DNA of 64,000 nucleotides from Tilletia caries (GCA_032718865.1 JALUTQ010000030.1:558001-622000); one strand, 5' to 3'. Positions 21,417 to 34,786 are shown, numbered from the stretch's first letter. Numbers and translations: made by a program. The notes: a model not told the origin generated them from the letters alone.

Positions 21417-23090
21417 CGTGGCTGGGCTTGGCTGGGGATGAGGAGGTTGGCGGGACTGGGATGGACGAAGAGAAGCAAGATAGATGTAGACAACCCGCCG
21501 CGATGGGGGAGAGGCAGAAGAATGACGCAGTGTCAGCGCAGAAGACAGTCGGCCTACGGGATCGACAGTTTCGGCCCGGCCATGTCCCGGAACGCCCGGG
21601 GGGCGCAATCTTGCGCCGAATCAGGAGCGGAGCGACGAGAACGGGAACGCTTCTGGAGGTGTACGTTCTCGACGACGTCCTCCCGCCTCACCGCCCCACT
21701 GGCCAGTGAGTACATACCGGCTGCGAACGACGGTTAAGGGACGATGAAGCGCACGCTACCTAGCACCTGGCGACTGTCCTTTTGCGCATGGCTGGGAAGG
21801 ACGAGGCGAAGGTAAAGCATAAGACTGGGTTAACTGCTCACTCTCTCACTCACCCTCTCGCCGCCAACAGATTCGACTGGCTCTGTCCGTCGCCCTCGCC
21901 TTCGCTGTTGGTCTGCGTTCGATTTTCAGCGCTGAACAGTTCCAAAAACGAGTCAGGTGTAACAGACGGCGGTTGTCTTGTCCTCACCGTCGCGCAAGCT
22001 GACCTTTTCCTTCCCTTCTCATTCAGAATTCTCCCCTCTCCTCTTCTCGAATCCTCCTCACTGCTCCCTACCTACTCCTCTTTGCTTCCTGGATCTCTGA
22101 CAGTCCGAACTCATTCTTCATATCCGTCCCTCCACCTCCTCCTACCTTTCTTGCAGATACAATCCGGATCCGAACGATTTTCCGTTGCCCCCTCACCTTC
22201 TCGCTCAGGTTACCTCCTGGCCGGCCTGGGTGTGGGATCTCGAGACGGTCGTCGTCGTAGGGATGGAAAGAACAGCAGCAGCACCTCCTCAACTTTCCGT
22301 CTGACTGGCCTGAGTCGTGATCATGAACGGGATCACGGACCCATTCCTCGTCCACCCGCCCGTCAGCGCAGCGGCAGTGCAGTGAGTGGGTCGTTCCAAG
22401 AGGATTGCCTTGACTGCTCTGGCCTTTCCATCCCCCGTACCCTCTTCTGCTCGCCCTTCCTGCAGTCCGGAACAGACGATGTCGACACATGGCCCGGCCG
22501 AAGACGCCTCTCGTCCGGCTCGGTTGGTTTGACGCACTTGCAACCTCCATCTTCGACGCCATTCCAGGAGCAGCGCAAAGAAGTCGTCGCATGTCCATCA
22601 GAACAACGTCGCCCTCGAGGAACAACGATGCCGCCGCGCTGCTCATCAACGTCGTCGACCTTCTCTTTCAGCCAAGACACCCCCTGCGAACATGGCCGCC
22701 GTCCCAATCTGTCAATTCTGTGCTCGTCGAGTTCGGACTCGGTCGAGACCACGGCACATCGGTCTGCAGCAACAGCGATTGCAGAGAGCCTCGATTGATT
22801 CGAGACGGGGCCGGATGGGCACCGGGAAACGATTCTTCACAATGCGGTCACCCACAAGATCGGTCGCTCTGCTGGCGCTCCTGCTCAGCCTTTGGACACC
22901 CGCGGCGGCAGCACGATATCGTCCGCTGAAGCTGACGAATGAGGAGGGAGACGTTGAGCACACAGAGGAGGAAGATCAGGGGGTTGGGACTGGTCGGTCA
23001 GTCAGTCTGTCAGGTCATCCTCACACCATCTTCCCTTTTGGCATCGCGGCGTCCGTCTCGTCAGACACGAGGACATCTCTGCTCGCTGTC
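21018..23090 (+). repeat. Inverted segmental duplication M, left copy (about 2.07 kb)
   Basis: From within MTP18 exon 1 through its upstream region to the STRAP-like promoter, this stretch is highly similar to the reverse complement of 54500-56553, with scattered substitutions and short indels. Ends are approximate. Confidence 0.85.
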
Positions 23091-23183
23091 CGCGCATCCG
23101 CTCAGGGCCAACTTACGGCAATTTCGACACACGCACGCGCCTAAGCAGCTACAATCCCTGAGCGCTGAACAACCATCATCAGC
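21417..23183. other. Divergent intergenic region between MTP18 and the STRAP fragment
   Basis: 1.77 kb. Open frames occur on both strands (the longest, 21782-22798, is 338 codons), but they are low-complexity Ser/Pro/Arg reading, they are not preserved in the inverted copy near 55 kb, and no domain is visible. I treat this as promoter and duplicated non-coding sequence. Confidence 0.4.
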
Positions 23184-23537
23184 ATGTCGAGCACACCACA
23201 GCCAAGGGTGAGTAGCAAATAGATCTCAAAGGCGCATCAAGCTCCTGCTATCGTTGCTGATTACTCTGTCTGTGCTCCTTCCCCAGGCTGTCCCACTCAC
23301 CTGCTCGGGTCACACCCGTCCCGTCGTCCATCTTGAATACTCGGACCTCCAGTCCGACAACACGTATACCATGCTCAGCAGCTGCAAAGATGGAAACCCG
23401 ATGTGAGTGCTACTCTCTCGCGCCTCTCTCTCAATGCCATCCCTGCGTCATTGCTCACCACCTTCGACCTTGCCGATGGCGTCGTTTCTTCTGAGCGTGT
23501 TCAGGCTGCGAGATTGGCTCGGGGACTAGGTCGGAAC
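23184..23537 (+). pseudogene. Truncated 5' copy of the STRAP gene
   Basis: Matches the first three exons and two introns of the intact STRAP gene at 34787. Exon 1 (23184-23207) encodes MSSTPQPR, exon 2 (23287-23402) is the first WD40 strand, and exon 3 starts at 23505. In exon 3 the Trp codon after WLGD is TAG (23527-23529), and homology stops near 23537. The copy carries about 200 bp of STRAP promoter, with substitutions concentrated in introns. It cannot make a functional protein. Confidence 0.88.
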
Positions 23538-23849
23538 GAAAGGAACGTCTTTGCGATTGCTGGTGAAGGACCGACACCGAATCGCGATCCCGGCTGCATT
23601 GGGAGGGAATACGAGGCAGGAGCGTCAGCGGGCGAGCAGAGCGTAAGCAGTGGGGACGGCGGCAGGACGATTCTTCTCGAGCGCGAAATGCATTACGTTG
23701 TTTGGGATTGGTTGCTGAAAGGCATCAGTACGAGTACATACACATGACAGTTGGACGAAGGAAGGCCGAGAAAGGATGCGAATTGTACAGCTTGATCTAT
23801 GCAAGTGGTGTGACTCTGTTAGAGAATGAATGAGAAGCCATGTCGTCCA
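23538..23849. other. 3' flank of TPR1
   Basis: No gene. From about 23550 it matches the reverse complement of the TPR2 3' flank (47092-47490), so it belongs to the duplicated TPR block. Confidence 0.6.
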
Positions 23850-26800
23850 TCACCGTATCGCAGACGAGGCATGAGCAACGGGCCGATGGGAAAGTGTAGA
23901 AGAGTATCTCCAAGGACCAATCGCCTCCAGAAAGCCTTTGAAAGCGATCGTCTCCGCCTCAGCTCGCACCGCCGCCGCTTCCTCCCCAGACCCCTTCCCA
24001 TCCAACAACCGCGCCTTCAACAACAACGCCGTCTTCCTCGTCGACCCATCCAATCCCTTCACACCCTCTCCCAACCGCAGACTCTCCTCCACAGCATCCC
24101 ACGCCGCCTCGGACCGGCCCGCCTCCCAATGCGTGCCCGCGAGAAGGACGAGCAGATGCGGGAGCACGAAGTCGAGCTGCTCCACCGCCCGTTCCGCTTG
24201 CTGCATGACGTTCTCCGAGACGAGCATGATCCGTGCGAGCTCGACGGCGCGCTCGCCTTGGATCCGCGCCTCGTTGCGTTCTCCGAGGGTGCATTGTACG
24301 GCGCCCATCCATCCCAGCGCGAGAAAGTAGCCATGATCCTGTTCCCTCATCTCGCGTATTTCCTGTCTCCGTGGGAAATGACGTCCGTTATGAACAGCAA
24401 TGACAATGCTCTTCTTCAGTTTGCGCTGTGCCTCCGACGCATTCTGTTTGCCCGACGCCCACCGGCAGAAACCTCGGACAGCTAAAGGCTCCGTGAGGTC
24501 CTCGAACTGCGGGTCCACCCCGGCGAACAGCAAACAGCTCGTCGTCGCATGCGTGAGACCTTCGTCGTATCGCTCCAGTCGGGCGCAGAGGAGGGCGCGG
24601 GCGTGGTGCACGGAGGCACGGACGTCGCTGGACCTCCAGATTGGGACGGCGGGGTCTACTTCATCGGCAGGACGGAAGGTAAGCATGTCGCCGAACGCGT
24701 CGTTCGCCTCGACGAGTCGGCCTTCCCAGCGGAGACGGAGGGCGAGGTCGTAGTTGCCCAGTTCGAGGGAGCTGTTGAAGAGCAGCGGGAAGGACTCGGC
24801 CAGACGTCGGTAGATCGAAATGGCCTCTCGATATCTGGCAATGCATAGTTCCGTCTTCGGCTTGGGGTTCGAGTTGTACACGTCCGCGGCCGCCTGGAGC
24901 GTCTCAGCCAGAAGAGGGTCGCACAGCTCAGGATCCTCTTTCGCGAGCTCTCGTAAGATCTCGATCGTCGCCTCGTATGCGGCCCCCGCGTCTTCGAGGT
25001 CGCCGCACGACCAGTTGTCCAGCTTGTCGCGGGTGTACTGCGTGCCGAGGAATGGGGGCAGGGTGAGTGGGTTGAAGTGGAGCTTGTCGGAGAGATGTTT
25101 TTCGTATGAGGCTTGGTTTTTCGCTTGCATGGCTTTAATCTCGGCACATGTTTCGCTGAGTTCACGGCACAGACCGCCCTGAGAGGAGAGGGCGAGGGCG
25201 AGGTTGATTGTGGCCTCAGTGTCGGTCGGATTTGCCTGATGAGCTGCGCGAGCGAGCGTGGTAGCCTGATGAGCAACTCGACAAGCCTTGCGACGGAGAA
25301 GGAGCTGGGTTTGCGAGCCGAGTTCTTTGTCCGCCATGCGCGAGAGGGCGATGCTGTACGTCAGCTTGAGCGATGCGACGAGCGGCAGGTGCTGCGCCGG
25401 GTCGTCCTTGTAGAGCGGCTGTAGGAGGGCGAGAGCCTCCTCCGCAGCGTACATGGCCTCCACGTCACGATCCGACTCCCCGAAGATGAGGACTAGGAAT
25501 CCGAGTGCGTTGCAGAGCCGGAGCCGATTGGCTGTGGATGGGAACCGTTCGTGCTCTTCTCGAACGGTGGTCACGAAGACCTCTGCGAGCTGATCCGCAT
25601 TTTCGTAGGATTGGAGCTGGTAGAACAGGAGCGAGAGGGTCAACAGGCTGGTGGTCGACATGCTGAACGAGGAGCGCATGAGGTTTGCTCCTGTGGAGCT
25701 CTTCCAGATGAGGGAGATGCCCATCAAGCGGGTCGAGGCCTGTTCTCTGCGTTGTCGGAGCTGTCCGATCTCTTTGAAGGCGAGGCCGGCTGGCGTGAAT
25801 TCGTGAATGAATGGAGGGGAATAGGGGCAAGCCGATTCTTCTAGATCTAGGGAGTGATCGGCATCGTGACTGCGCCCACTGTCGGTGAGTTGATCCTGTG
25901 TTCGCTTGACGCCACGATCGGTGTCTGGAGGAGGAAAAGAAGGAGGGCGCAGATTGCGGAGAAAGAAGCCAAGGTGCAGATCGGTTCGCAGGTCCGGATA
26001 TTCTGCGAGGCTTTGGTTCGTCGGTGGCACGCCCTCCTTCAGCGCAACTACCAGCTGGCTGATGATCTCCTCGACTGCGAGCAGCTGGGGTCGATCTCGA
26101 TAGGAAGGATGGAGAGTGGCGCGTTGAAGGCGTCCAAGGGTGCCTAGGCCGAGATGCTTCTGTGCGACGGATAGGAGATCGTGTTGGACTCCTGAGAATT
26201 CGTCGAGTTTGGAAACGATTCTGCTTCGGTTTGCGCTACTGATGACGATGGAGTCGCGGGCGTGGAGCAGGACGAAACGGTGAAAGACTTGTACGTGGAT
26301 CTTGACCTGCTGAAGAAGGATAGCGGTAGCGGTGCCGGGCCGGTCGCTTCCGCTTCCGTGTTGATTATGGACTTTCTTGCTGCGTTCTGCGACCTGGGTA
26401 AAGAAGATGAGAAGGCGCTGTACGAGGGATTCGCTGCCTCGTTTGAGTAGCCTGCTGCGGGGTTCAGACTGGATGATCTTGAGTACGAGACGGACGCAGG
26501 TTTGGAGGTGATTGCTGCTGGTGGCGAGCATGGGGGCGATGTGGCGGAAGGCATTCTTGATGGGATCTGTGGTGTTGAGGCCTGCGATTGTGGATTCAGA
26601 CAGGCGTGTCTGTGGAACTGCGAGCCCGAGGATCAGCACTAGATGCTCTAAGAAAGAGAGGGAGAGAGAGAGAGACTGCACTCACTTCTTGCGGGCAGGT
26701 CTGGGTCACTTGTGCATGAGGAAGCGTCGTCCTCGAGGTCGGAGTGCATCACAGATTCGTCGTCGATGTCGTACTCGTCCGCCTCGTACTCGTCCGTGTC

Positions 26801-27080
26801 GTCGTCGCTGAGATCGTCGTCGAGATCAGCCCCGTTGGTCCATTCTTCGTCGTCGCCGTCGTCAATAAATCCGTCCAAGTCATCGTACCCAGCAAGTGCG
26901 GACATCCTTCACTCTCGTCTCTGGCTCTCTGGCTCTCTGGCTCTCTGACTGTCACGGGGGATGGCTATGGACGCTGTTCTATGAATTCAGCTTCCTGAGT
27001 GAACGATGTTCTTCTCGACGTCGCGACTCGAGCCTCGAGAGCGGGGAATGGAAAAACGCTGTTATCTAATCTTATCTCGG
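23550..27080 (+). repeat. Inverted segmental duplication T, left copy (about 3.5 kb)
   Basis: Contains TPR1 plus both flanks; similar to the reverse complement of 43970-47490. Near-identical at both ends and diverged in the middle (about 24310-26206). Confidence 0.88.
23850..26905 (-). CDS. TPR1: acidic N-terminus plus TPR-like repeat protein
   Basis: Two exons: 26905-26686 and 26617-23850 (68-nt intron, GTGAGT...CGCAG), 995 aa. The first 75 residues are extremely Asp/Glu-rich (YDDLDGFIDDGDDEEW). The rest is helical, with units of the form EAISIYRRLAESFPLLFN and AAYEATIEILRELAKEDPELCD, the fungal TPR-like consensus. This implies a protein-interaction scaffold; no enzymatic domain is visible. 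It is one of three paralogues here (TPR2 at 44129, TPR3 at 51119). Residues 1 to about 190 and the last 130 are almost identical to TPR2; the middle is strongly diverged. Function unknown. Confidence 0.85.
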
Positions 27081-27993
27081 CGCTCGGCGCAGTGACAGCT
27101 TCGGTCGGGTACATAAAATTCACAGCGGCCTCCGCGCTCCGCTCCGGCCTCCGAAGTTTCCACGCAGCACGCTCCCCTTTCGAAGTTTCGCCCGCCCAGA
27201 TCCGAGATCGGTGGACCATGCATGCGTTTGAAGGTGAAGCGGACGAAGCGTGAGGAACAGGCGGGGAAAGGCGCGAGCGGCGATGGCCCACTCGAAGTCC
27301 GTGGTGGACGGGAAGAGCGCGCCGGGCAGGAATCAGTGTAATCAGTAATATTAATCAGGATTGGGACAGGAGTCAGCTGCCGTCTCACCTCATCTTGCAC
27401 ACACTGACTCCTGACTCTCGCACGCATGAGCCAAGGTGACCCACAGCTCGCAGCTCGCAGCTCGCAGCTCGCAGCTCGCAGTGAGTGAGCGGATGACTGC
27501 TGAGTGGTGACTGGAGACCGTGGTGATCGCTGGATGAGTTTCACAGCTGGGCCCGCGCGTCGTGTGAGGTGTGAGATGTGGCCCAGCGTGGAGTCAGGCA
27601 GTCAGGATGAGAGGGAGCGAGCGAGCGAGCGAGCTGGGCGGGCGGTGGTCGCGTTGCCAAGCGTTCTGAACGACCCCTGACCGTGGTTGTAATGGCTGGA
27701 TGCGGTGTTTGTAATGGCGAGACAAGCATCTGATTACAAGCGAATAGAACTCAGTGACCCCCGCCTGGCTCATCGCTCATCCAGCTCGCGGCTGTCCCCC
27801 TTGGAAGCGAATCTCACTTCATTCTCCCTCATCCCTTCGTTCCTCACTCTCCCTCTCTCACTCTCCCACTCTCCCTCCCACCCTCGCCCTCGCCCTCGCC
27901 CTCGCCCTCGCCCTCGTCATCCTCGTCACCGCGCTCGCAGACCACGCAGACTGCCAAGACTCCCGCCCCGCCCCGCCCCCGACCTCACAGAGA
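26906..27993. other. Divergent promoter region between TPR1 and the P4-ATPase, with short tandem repeats
   Basis: Homology to the inverted copy ends near 27080. The rest holds a 7-bp tandem repeat (AGCTCGC, about 27444-27481), GAGC repeats near 27616 and six copies of CCCTCG at 27881-27916. A frame is open upstream of the ATPase ATG from 27754, but CACAG just before 27994 suggests a 5' UTR. No gene seen. Confidence 0.5.
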
Positions 27994-30900
27994 ATGGTCT
28001 TCGGCCGGCATGCGGGCGGCAAGATGCCACCCCAGCTCGACCAGCACGGACAGCCCGTCGACCCGAACATCTCCTCCCCGTACAACGTCGGCCCGCCCCG
28101 CCACGCCTACATCGAAGACCCCCAGCACCCAGAGTATGACCCCGCGGTAGACCCCAACCTCCAGCTGCGCACCGTACGCACAGCAGCCGCCTCCATCGCA
28201 GAGTCACACCGCTCCGAGGCCCGCATGGAGGAACGCAAGAAGCGCGAACGCAGCCAGAGCATCCTCAAGCGCTTCGGCCGCGGCAGGAGCACAAAGCGCA
28301 AGACCTCCTCCAACCACGACCACCAGCCAGACCAGCCCTCCCAGGGCGCACACGGCACAGGCGGCATCGGCGTCGGTGTCCCCTTCGACTCCGCACAGCA
28401 GGGCAACACCCCCTCCATGCCCACAGCAGACAAGGACTCCGTTCGCCGCGCACAGCAGGAAGCCCAGCACGAGTCAGCACTTGCCCGCGAACCGGGCTAC
28501 GACTCCGACGATGACGATGACGACGCCGCGACACAGCAGAAACAGTCCGATCCCATCGAGGGCCCATCTCTCCGCAAGGGAAAGAGAAAGGCACCCAAAC
28601 GGAGACGTGTCTACCTCAACATGCCCCTCGCTTCATCAGAAACACGCAAGGGAACAACAGATCCAACCGTCGTCTATCCACGGAACAAGGTCCGCACCTC
28701 CAAATACACCCTCCTCACCTTCTTCCCGCGCTTCCTCTTCGAACAGTTCCGCCGTATCGCAAACATCTACTTCCTCGGTCTCGTCGTCCTCCAGGTATTC
28801 CCCACTTTCGGCGCAACCGTGCCCCAGATCGCCATGCTGCCCCTCGTCTCCATCCTCGGCATCACCGCCATCAAGGACGCCGTCGAGGATCACCGCAGGC
28901 ACGTCCTCGATAACACCGTCAACAATGCCGCCGTCACCAAGCTAGGAAACTGGCGCAACGTCAACCAACCCAGGGACTCTCGCTCCTTCACCGAGAAGCT
29001 CTTCGGTCTCACAGGCGGCCGCTCCGGCGATTCTGGTAAAGTCACCCGCGGCGTTCGCAAACTCAGAGAAAAGGAGGACGCCATCGGTCTCCGCGCCGTC
29101 GGAGGTTCCGCTGCCGCCGCTCGCAAATTGACCACCGTCAGTCCATATGACCAACACGGCAACCAGGAGAGCGCAGAGGTCCTCGTCAGCGGCGGCGGCG
29201 GCTCAGGCTCACGCAACAGGCCCAGGGCCGAGTCCTTCTCCACCACCAACGGCGACCGTCTCGGCACCATCATGAGCGAGAGCGAACATGGAGGAACGAG
29301 CGGATGGGGTGGAAACTCCGCAGCCATTGACCCCATGCAGCGCACCAACACCTACAATCAATCCATGAATCAGCTCACCATCCCAGACAACAGCGTCGTC
29401 GACTACCGCCGCCATTCCGCCGGTCTCGCCCGCTGGGAGCGCACCCTCTGGAAGAAGCTCGAGGTCGGCGACATCGTCCTCCTACGCGAGGACGACCAGG
29501 TGCCCGCGGACATCATCATCCTCAACAGCTCCGACTCCGACGGCAATGCCTACATCGAGACCAAGAACCTCGACGGCGAGACGAATCTCAAGGTGCGCAA
29601 GGCTTGCAAGGCCACCATGGGCATCCAATCCGAGGAAGACGTCGAGCATGCGCAGTTTATCATCGATTCCGAGCCCCCGCACGCCAATCTGTACTCGTAC
29701 AACGGTATCCTCAAGTACACCGCCGGTCTGCCGTCCTCGACGAGCTCGAACTCGGTGAACGGACCCTCGAAGGAAGCTGGCTCGGCGGGAGGACAGGTCA
29801 TGACCAGCGTCAACTCGACGGACCAGTTCTCGTACCCGTACTCGGACAAGCCACCGGCCCCGAACAGCAGCGCGGCCGCGTCGGCCCAAAAGCAAGCGGC
29901 GCGCATCGAGCCGATCACGATCAACGAGCTCCTTCTCCGCGGCTCGGCGCTGCGGAACACCGAGTGGGTCATCGGCTTGGTCCTCTTCACGGGCGAGGAC
30001 ACGAAGATCATGCTGAACTCGGGGGAGACGCCCTCGAAGCGGAGCAAGATTGAGCAGGAGACGAATTTCAATGTGTTGATGAACTTCTTCATCTTGTTGT
30101 TGATGTGCTCGACTTGTGCGGTTATTGGTGGGTTTGCGTTGCAGGATGGCGGGAATAGTAAGGCGTTCTTTGAGCAGGGGATTGAGCTTAGCTCGTCGAA
30201 TATCGTTAATGCGCTGGTCATCTTTGGGTGAGTTCTTTCCTCCATTGCTGTCCCCGTCTGCGCTTCGAAGAGGAGCTGACCACGTTCTTGTTCCACACCC
30301 TCGCAGTTCCTGCCTCGTCGTCTTCCAGAACATCGTCCCCATCTCGCTCTACATCTCCATCGAAATCGTCAAGACGATCCAGGCCTTCTTCATCTTCTCC
30401 GACCTTGAGATGTACTACGCGCCCCTCGACCACCCCTGTGTGCCCAAGACGTGGAACATCTCCGACGACCTGGGCCAGATTGAGTACATCTTTAGTGACA
30501 AGACCGGCACGCTGACGCAGGTATGTTGGTTTGTGGTTGCTAGTTCCTTGCTTAGGCGCATGCGCTGAACACCACTCTCTCCTTTCCTTTCTGGGGGATG
30601 TTCAGAATGTGATGGAGTTCAAGAAGTGTTCTATCAACGGAGTACCATACGGAGAAGGAATCACCGAGGCCATGGTGGGCGCCATGAAGCGCGAAGGCAA
30701 GGATACCAGCGGCTTCGACGAGCGCTCCCAGGCCGTCGGTCTGGAGCGGGCCAAGACAACGACGATCGACTTCCTCACTAGATCGTTCAAGAATCGGTAT
30801 CTGCGCAAGGACAAGCTCACCTTGATCTCGCCCAAACTTGCGGAGATGATGCTACCCACCCACACCTCTGGCGAGTCCCAGGAGCGCAAACGGGAGGTCG

Positions 30901-33762
30901 CCACCTTTTTCCGTGCCTTGGCGATTTGTCACACTGCCCTGTCCGATCGGCCGACCGATGACCCGTTCGTGTTGGATTACAAGGCACAGAGTCCGGACGA
31001 GGCGGCGCTTGTCAGTGCAGCGCGGGACTTCGGCGCAGTTTTCATTAGCAGGACGACCCAGGTTGTCGACATTGAGGTGATGGGCCAGCCCGAGCAGTAC
31101 ACGCCCCTCCGGGTTCTGGAGTTCAACAGTACGCGGAAACGGATGAGCACGATCGTGCGGGATCGCGAGGGCCGGATCCTGATGATCTGCAAGGGCGCCG
31201 ACTCGGTCATCTACGCTCGTCTCCGTGCTGATCACTCGAAGGAGATGAAGGAGAACACCCAGCGCGACTTGGAGGATTTCGCCAATGCCGGGTTGCGGAC
31301 GCTCTGTATTGCGTACCGGTACCTGGAGGAGGAGGAGTTCAAGGACTGGGCACGGGTGTACGATGCGGCTGCGGCGAGTCTGACGGACCGGGACGACGCT
31401 GTCGATGCGGCTGCCGAGCTGATCGAGGTGAACTTGACCTTACTGGGCGCGACGGCGCTCGAGGACAAGCTCCAGGTCGGCGTGCCCGAGGCGATTGAGC
31501 TCCTCCATCGCGCCGGCATCAAGCTCTGGATCCTGACGGGCGACAAGCTCCAGACGGCGATCGAGATCGGGTTCTCGTGCAACTTGCTCTCGTCGACGAT
31601 GGACATCATGATCATCAGTGCGGACCACGAGCAGGGCACGAAGGTGCAGATCGAGGCGGCGTGTAACAAGATTGCGGCTGCGGGTCGACCGGTGCTGATC
31701 GAGGGTGATAAGAAGAGTAAGAGTACGAAGAAGGGTGCGGGTGGGTCGAAGTTGGGTTTCCAGCCCACGGCCGATGCGCCCGCGGGTGGGTTCGCAGTCG
31801 TCATCGACGGCGAGACGCTGCGGTACGCCCTGAGCCCGACCCTGAGCCCGCTCTTCCTGGCGCTGACGACCCAGTGCGAGACGGTGGTCTGCTGCCGGGT
31901 GAGCCCTGCGCAGAAGGCGCTCACAGTCAAGCTTGTCAAAGATGGGAAGAAGGCGATGACGCTTGCGATTGGGGATGGGGCGAATGATGTTGCTATGATT
32001 CAGGAGGCGCATTGTGGGGTGGGGATTGCTGGGTTGGAGGGCGCGCAGGCTTCTATGTCTGCTGATTATGCGATTGGGCAGTTTAGGTTCTTGACGAAGT
32101 TGTTGCTTGTGCATGGGCATTGGTCGTATGTGAGAATAGCAGATATGCACAAGGTGAGTTTGGTTTCCCTTCCCTGCATTCTGGTACACGCCTTTTTACT
32201 CATTCTCTACTCACTTTTCTGCGTTCCTTTAGGTCTTCTTCTACAAGAATATCATCTGGACGTTCACGATGTTCTGGTTCCAAATTTTCTGCGACTTCAA
32301 CGCTACTTGTAAGTGCCATTTTCTGTGAAACCAATCCAACAGAAGTGTGAAGTCTGACTCTCGCTTCTCCTTATTTTGCCCTACAGACTTGTACGACTAC
32401 AGCTACGTCCTCCTCTTCAATCTCGCCTTCACCTCCCTGCCCGTCATCATCCTGGGTGCCCTGGACCAGGACGTGAACCCGGCTGCGATCATGGCGTACC
32501 CCTCGACCTACAAGCGCGGCATCGCCGGGCTCGAATATACCCGGGGTCTCTTCTGGTGGGCGGTGATTGATGCGATCTACCAGTCGGTGGTGTGTTTCTT
32601 TGTGCCGTGGGCGGTGTGGAACTTCACCCCGATCTACAGCGGGTCGGGCCATCAGTTGGGTGGGATCTGGTTGTTTGGTACCACGGTTGGTGCTGCGGCT
32701 GTTATCTCTGCGAACTTGTATGCTGGACTGGCTGTGCGATTCTGGTGAGTTGTTCTTCACGGGGGGAGGGAACTATCCTTGGTTTTGGAATTGCATTCTG
32801 ACGAAGCTGCTGTTTTCCTGCTTTCTTAGGACTTGGATTTTCTGGGCTGTCGAAGCCGGTTCGATTTGTGAGTTGTTGCAGACGCTTGTGGTCTCATCAA
32901 TGACGCTGTGCTGATCCATTTTCTGACGCTTTGATACACAGTGGCCTACTTCGTCTGGGCACTCGTCTACTCCGCTTTCCCTACATTCCTGTACGACGAC
33001 GTGGCCTACTTCCTCTTCTCGACGATCACCTTTTGGGCGATCATTGTTGTTTGCGTGCTCCTGTGCATGCTCCCGCGCTACTTCTGCAAGGCATGGCGAA
33101 TCTGTTTCGCACCGACCGAGGTCGACATTGTGCGCGAGCAGTGGATCCGCGGCGACCTCAAGGAACAGCTCGGTTTGGAGCCGAACCGGGGCAGCTCGGC
33201 CAAGCTGAAGGACTTGGAGCGAAATCTGGGGTACCGGTTGTCGACGGCTCCCAGCCAAGAGCGCCTGCGCCAGCCCGCTGTGCAGCAAAGCAGGCCGAAT
33301 GCGGACAACGATCGGGCGTCAGAAACGTCTGTGGATCCGTTCCCGGTGGACAACTACGACAGGCATTACCGGACGTTGTCTGTTGCCTCGCCGCCTCGTC
33401 CTCATTCGCAGACCAGCATTGGGCAAGCCGTCACGCAGTCCGGCGCACCTCAGTTGCATTTGGGCGGCGCACCTCAGCTGCACTTGGACAGCGCGCCTCA
33501 GTTGCAATTGGATGTCAGCTCTCCGGAAGGGACCGGCAAGAGTCCCGGTGCTGCGTTCCACGACCGGTTCCGAAGTGGGAATGCTGCCAACTTGCAGGCG
33601 TCCTCGACTGCTGACGGGTTTGACCCGGACCGGACAGTGCAGCAGCAGCAGCAGCAGCAGCGGCAACCGGACCTTCTCGACCTTCCCGACGCTAGATCAC
33701 GGCATCAGCAAGAGACCTCTGGCGCGTCGGATGTATCGTTCCACAGCGCACGGGGCGAGTGA
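27994..33762 (+). CDS. P4-type ATPase, DNF1/DNF2-like phospholipid flippase
   Basis: Moves phospholipids from the outer to the cytosolic leaflet of plasma or endosomal membranes using ATP; yeast Dnf1/2 need a Cdc50/Lem3 subunit. Seven exons fit in frame: 27994-30227, 30307-30520, 30606-32153, 32233-32308, 32387-32744, 32830-32867 and 32942-33762, for about 1,762 aa. Motifs seen: DGET (527-530), PISL (756-759, the P4 hallmark), DKTGTLTQNVMEFKKCSINGV (phosphorylated Asp809), and GDGAND (about 1272). Ten membrane segments fit the usual layout. Both tails are long and charged, with an insertion in the actuator region, making it longer than yeast Dnf1 (about 1,570 aa). The C-tail carries three copies of a GAPQLHL-type unit and a polyQ run. 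Confidence 0.93.
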
Positions 33763-34106
33763 TCTCTTCCCTCGGACCCCACGGACACTACATGTCATAC
33801 ACCGCTATGTCTATATCCCCCCTCCCCGACTCGAAGGCTATGCTCATCACCGGCTCCTCCGCAAAGAACAATTGATCCCGGCCCCCAACCCGACTCCGTC
33901 ACCCTCCCCCACCCCTTCGAGGTCTCTGCTCTCACGCGGCCCTTTCTCTTCTTCTTCTTCCTTCCCTCGTTGGTGCTGGCACGCTTGTTCCCCCTGTTGA
34001 CTCCCCCCCCCCCCTCTCTCTCTCTCTCTCGCTCTCACACACACAAACACTCGCACACGTCGTTGTCGATGGGCATTTCCTCCCCAACGCATATTCCCCC
34101 TGATTG

Positions 34107-34159
<53 letters not shown>

Positions 34160-34786
34160 GCACGCGCTCAGAACACTGCCTGTACCCACTCCTGAACCTT
34201 TACGTCTTCTCTCTCCCCCAATCATGATGTTTATTAACGATCTTCCCAACGACGTTCGTTGCGCGCGCGCGAGGCACATGGCACAGCGCGTACATACAGT
34301 AAGCCAGGGAAAAGTCTCGAGAAAGAGAAAGGCGGGCGTCAGCGCGTCAGGAAGCTCGCACAAACGCTGGGATGATGGCAAGTGAAGACTGACTGAAGAC
34401 CTTCGCTCTCTTCTGCACGACAGCGAAGTGCGAAGCTGGTAGCTGGCTTTCCTCCCACGACCATCTCATCACGAGCTCCGGGCTGGCGGGACGCGCGCTC
34501 AACGCACTCAGCAGGAAAACTCATCTCAGCCGCTTTTCACGACACGTTGCCGACAGTTGCGCGCGCATACATACAGACATTCAATCGGCCAGTCAGTCAG
34601 GTCATCCTCACACACGCGCGCTCGCCCCCGTCATCCACATCTGGCATCGCGGTGTCAGTCTCATCAGACGCGAGGACATCTCTGCTCGCCGTCCGTGCAT
34701 CCGCTCAGGGCCGACTTACGGCAATTCCGACACGCGCACGCGCCTAAGCAGCTACAATCCCTGAGCGCTGAACAACCATCATCAGC
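33763..34786. repeat. Intergenic region with C12 and (CT)n microsatellites
   Basis: A run of 12 C (34003-34014) followed by (TC)8, then (CT)24 at 34109-34156. From about 34590 the sequence is the STRAP promoter, which is duplicated near 23.0 kb and in part near 54.5 kb. No gene seen. Confidence 0.7.

Noticed and set aside
21782..22798. 338-codon open frame in the MTP18 upstream region
   Set aside because: Low-complexity reading in GC-rich DNA, not kept open in the inverted copy near 55 kb, and no domain.
27421..27916. Short tandem repeats (AGCTCGC, CCCTCG) as a CRISPR or minisatellite gene feature
   Set aside because: Units are 6-7 bp without spacers; simple repeats in a promoter region.
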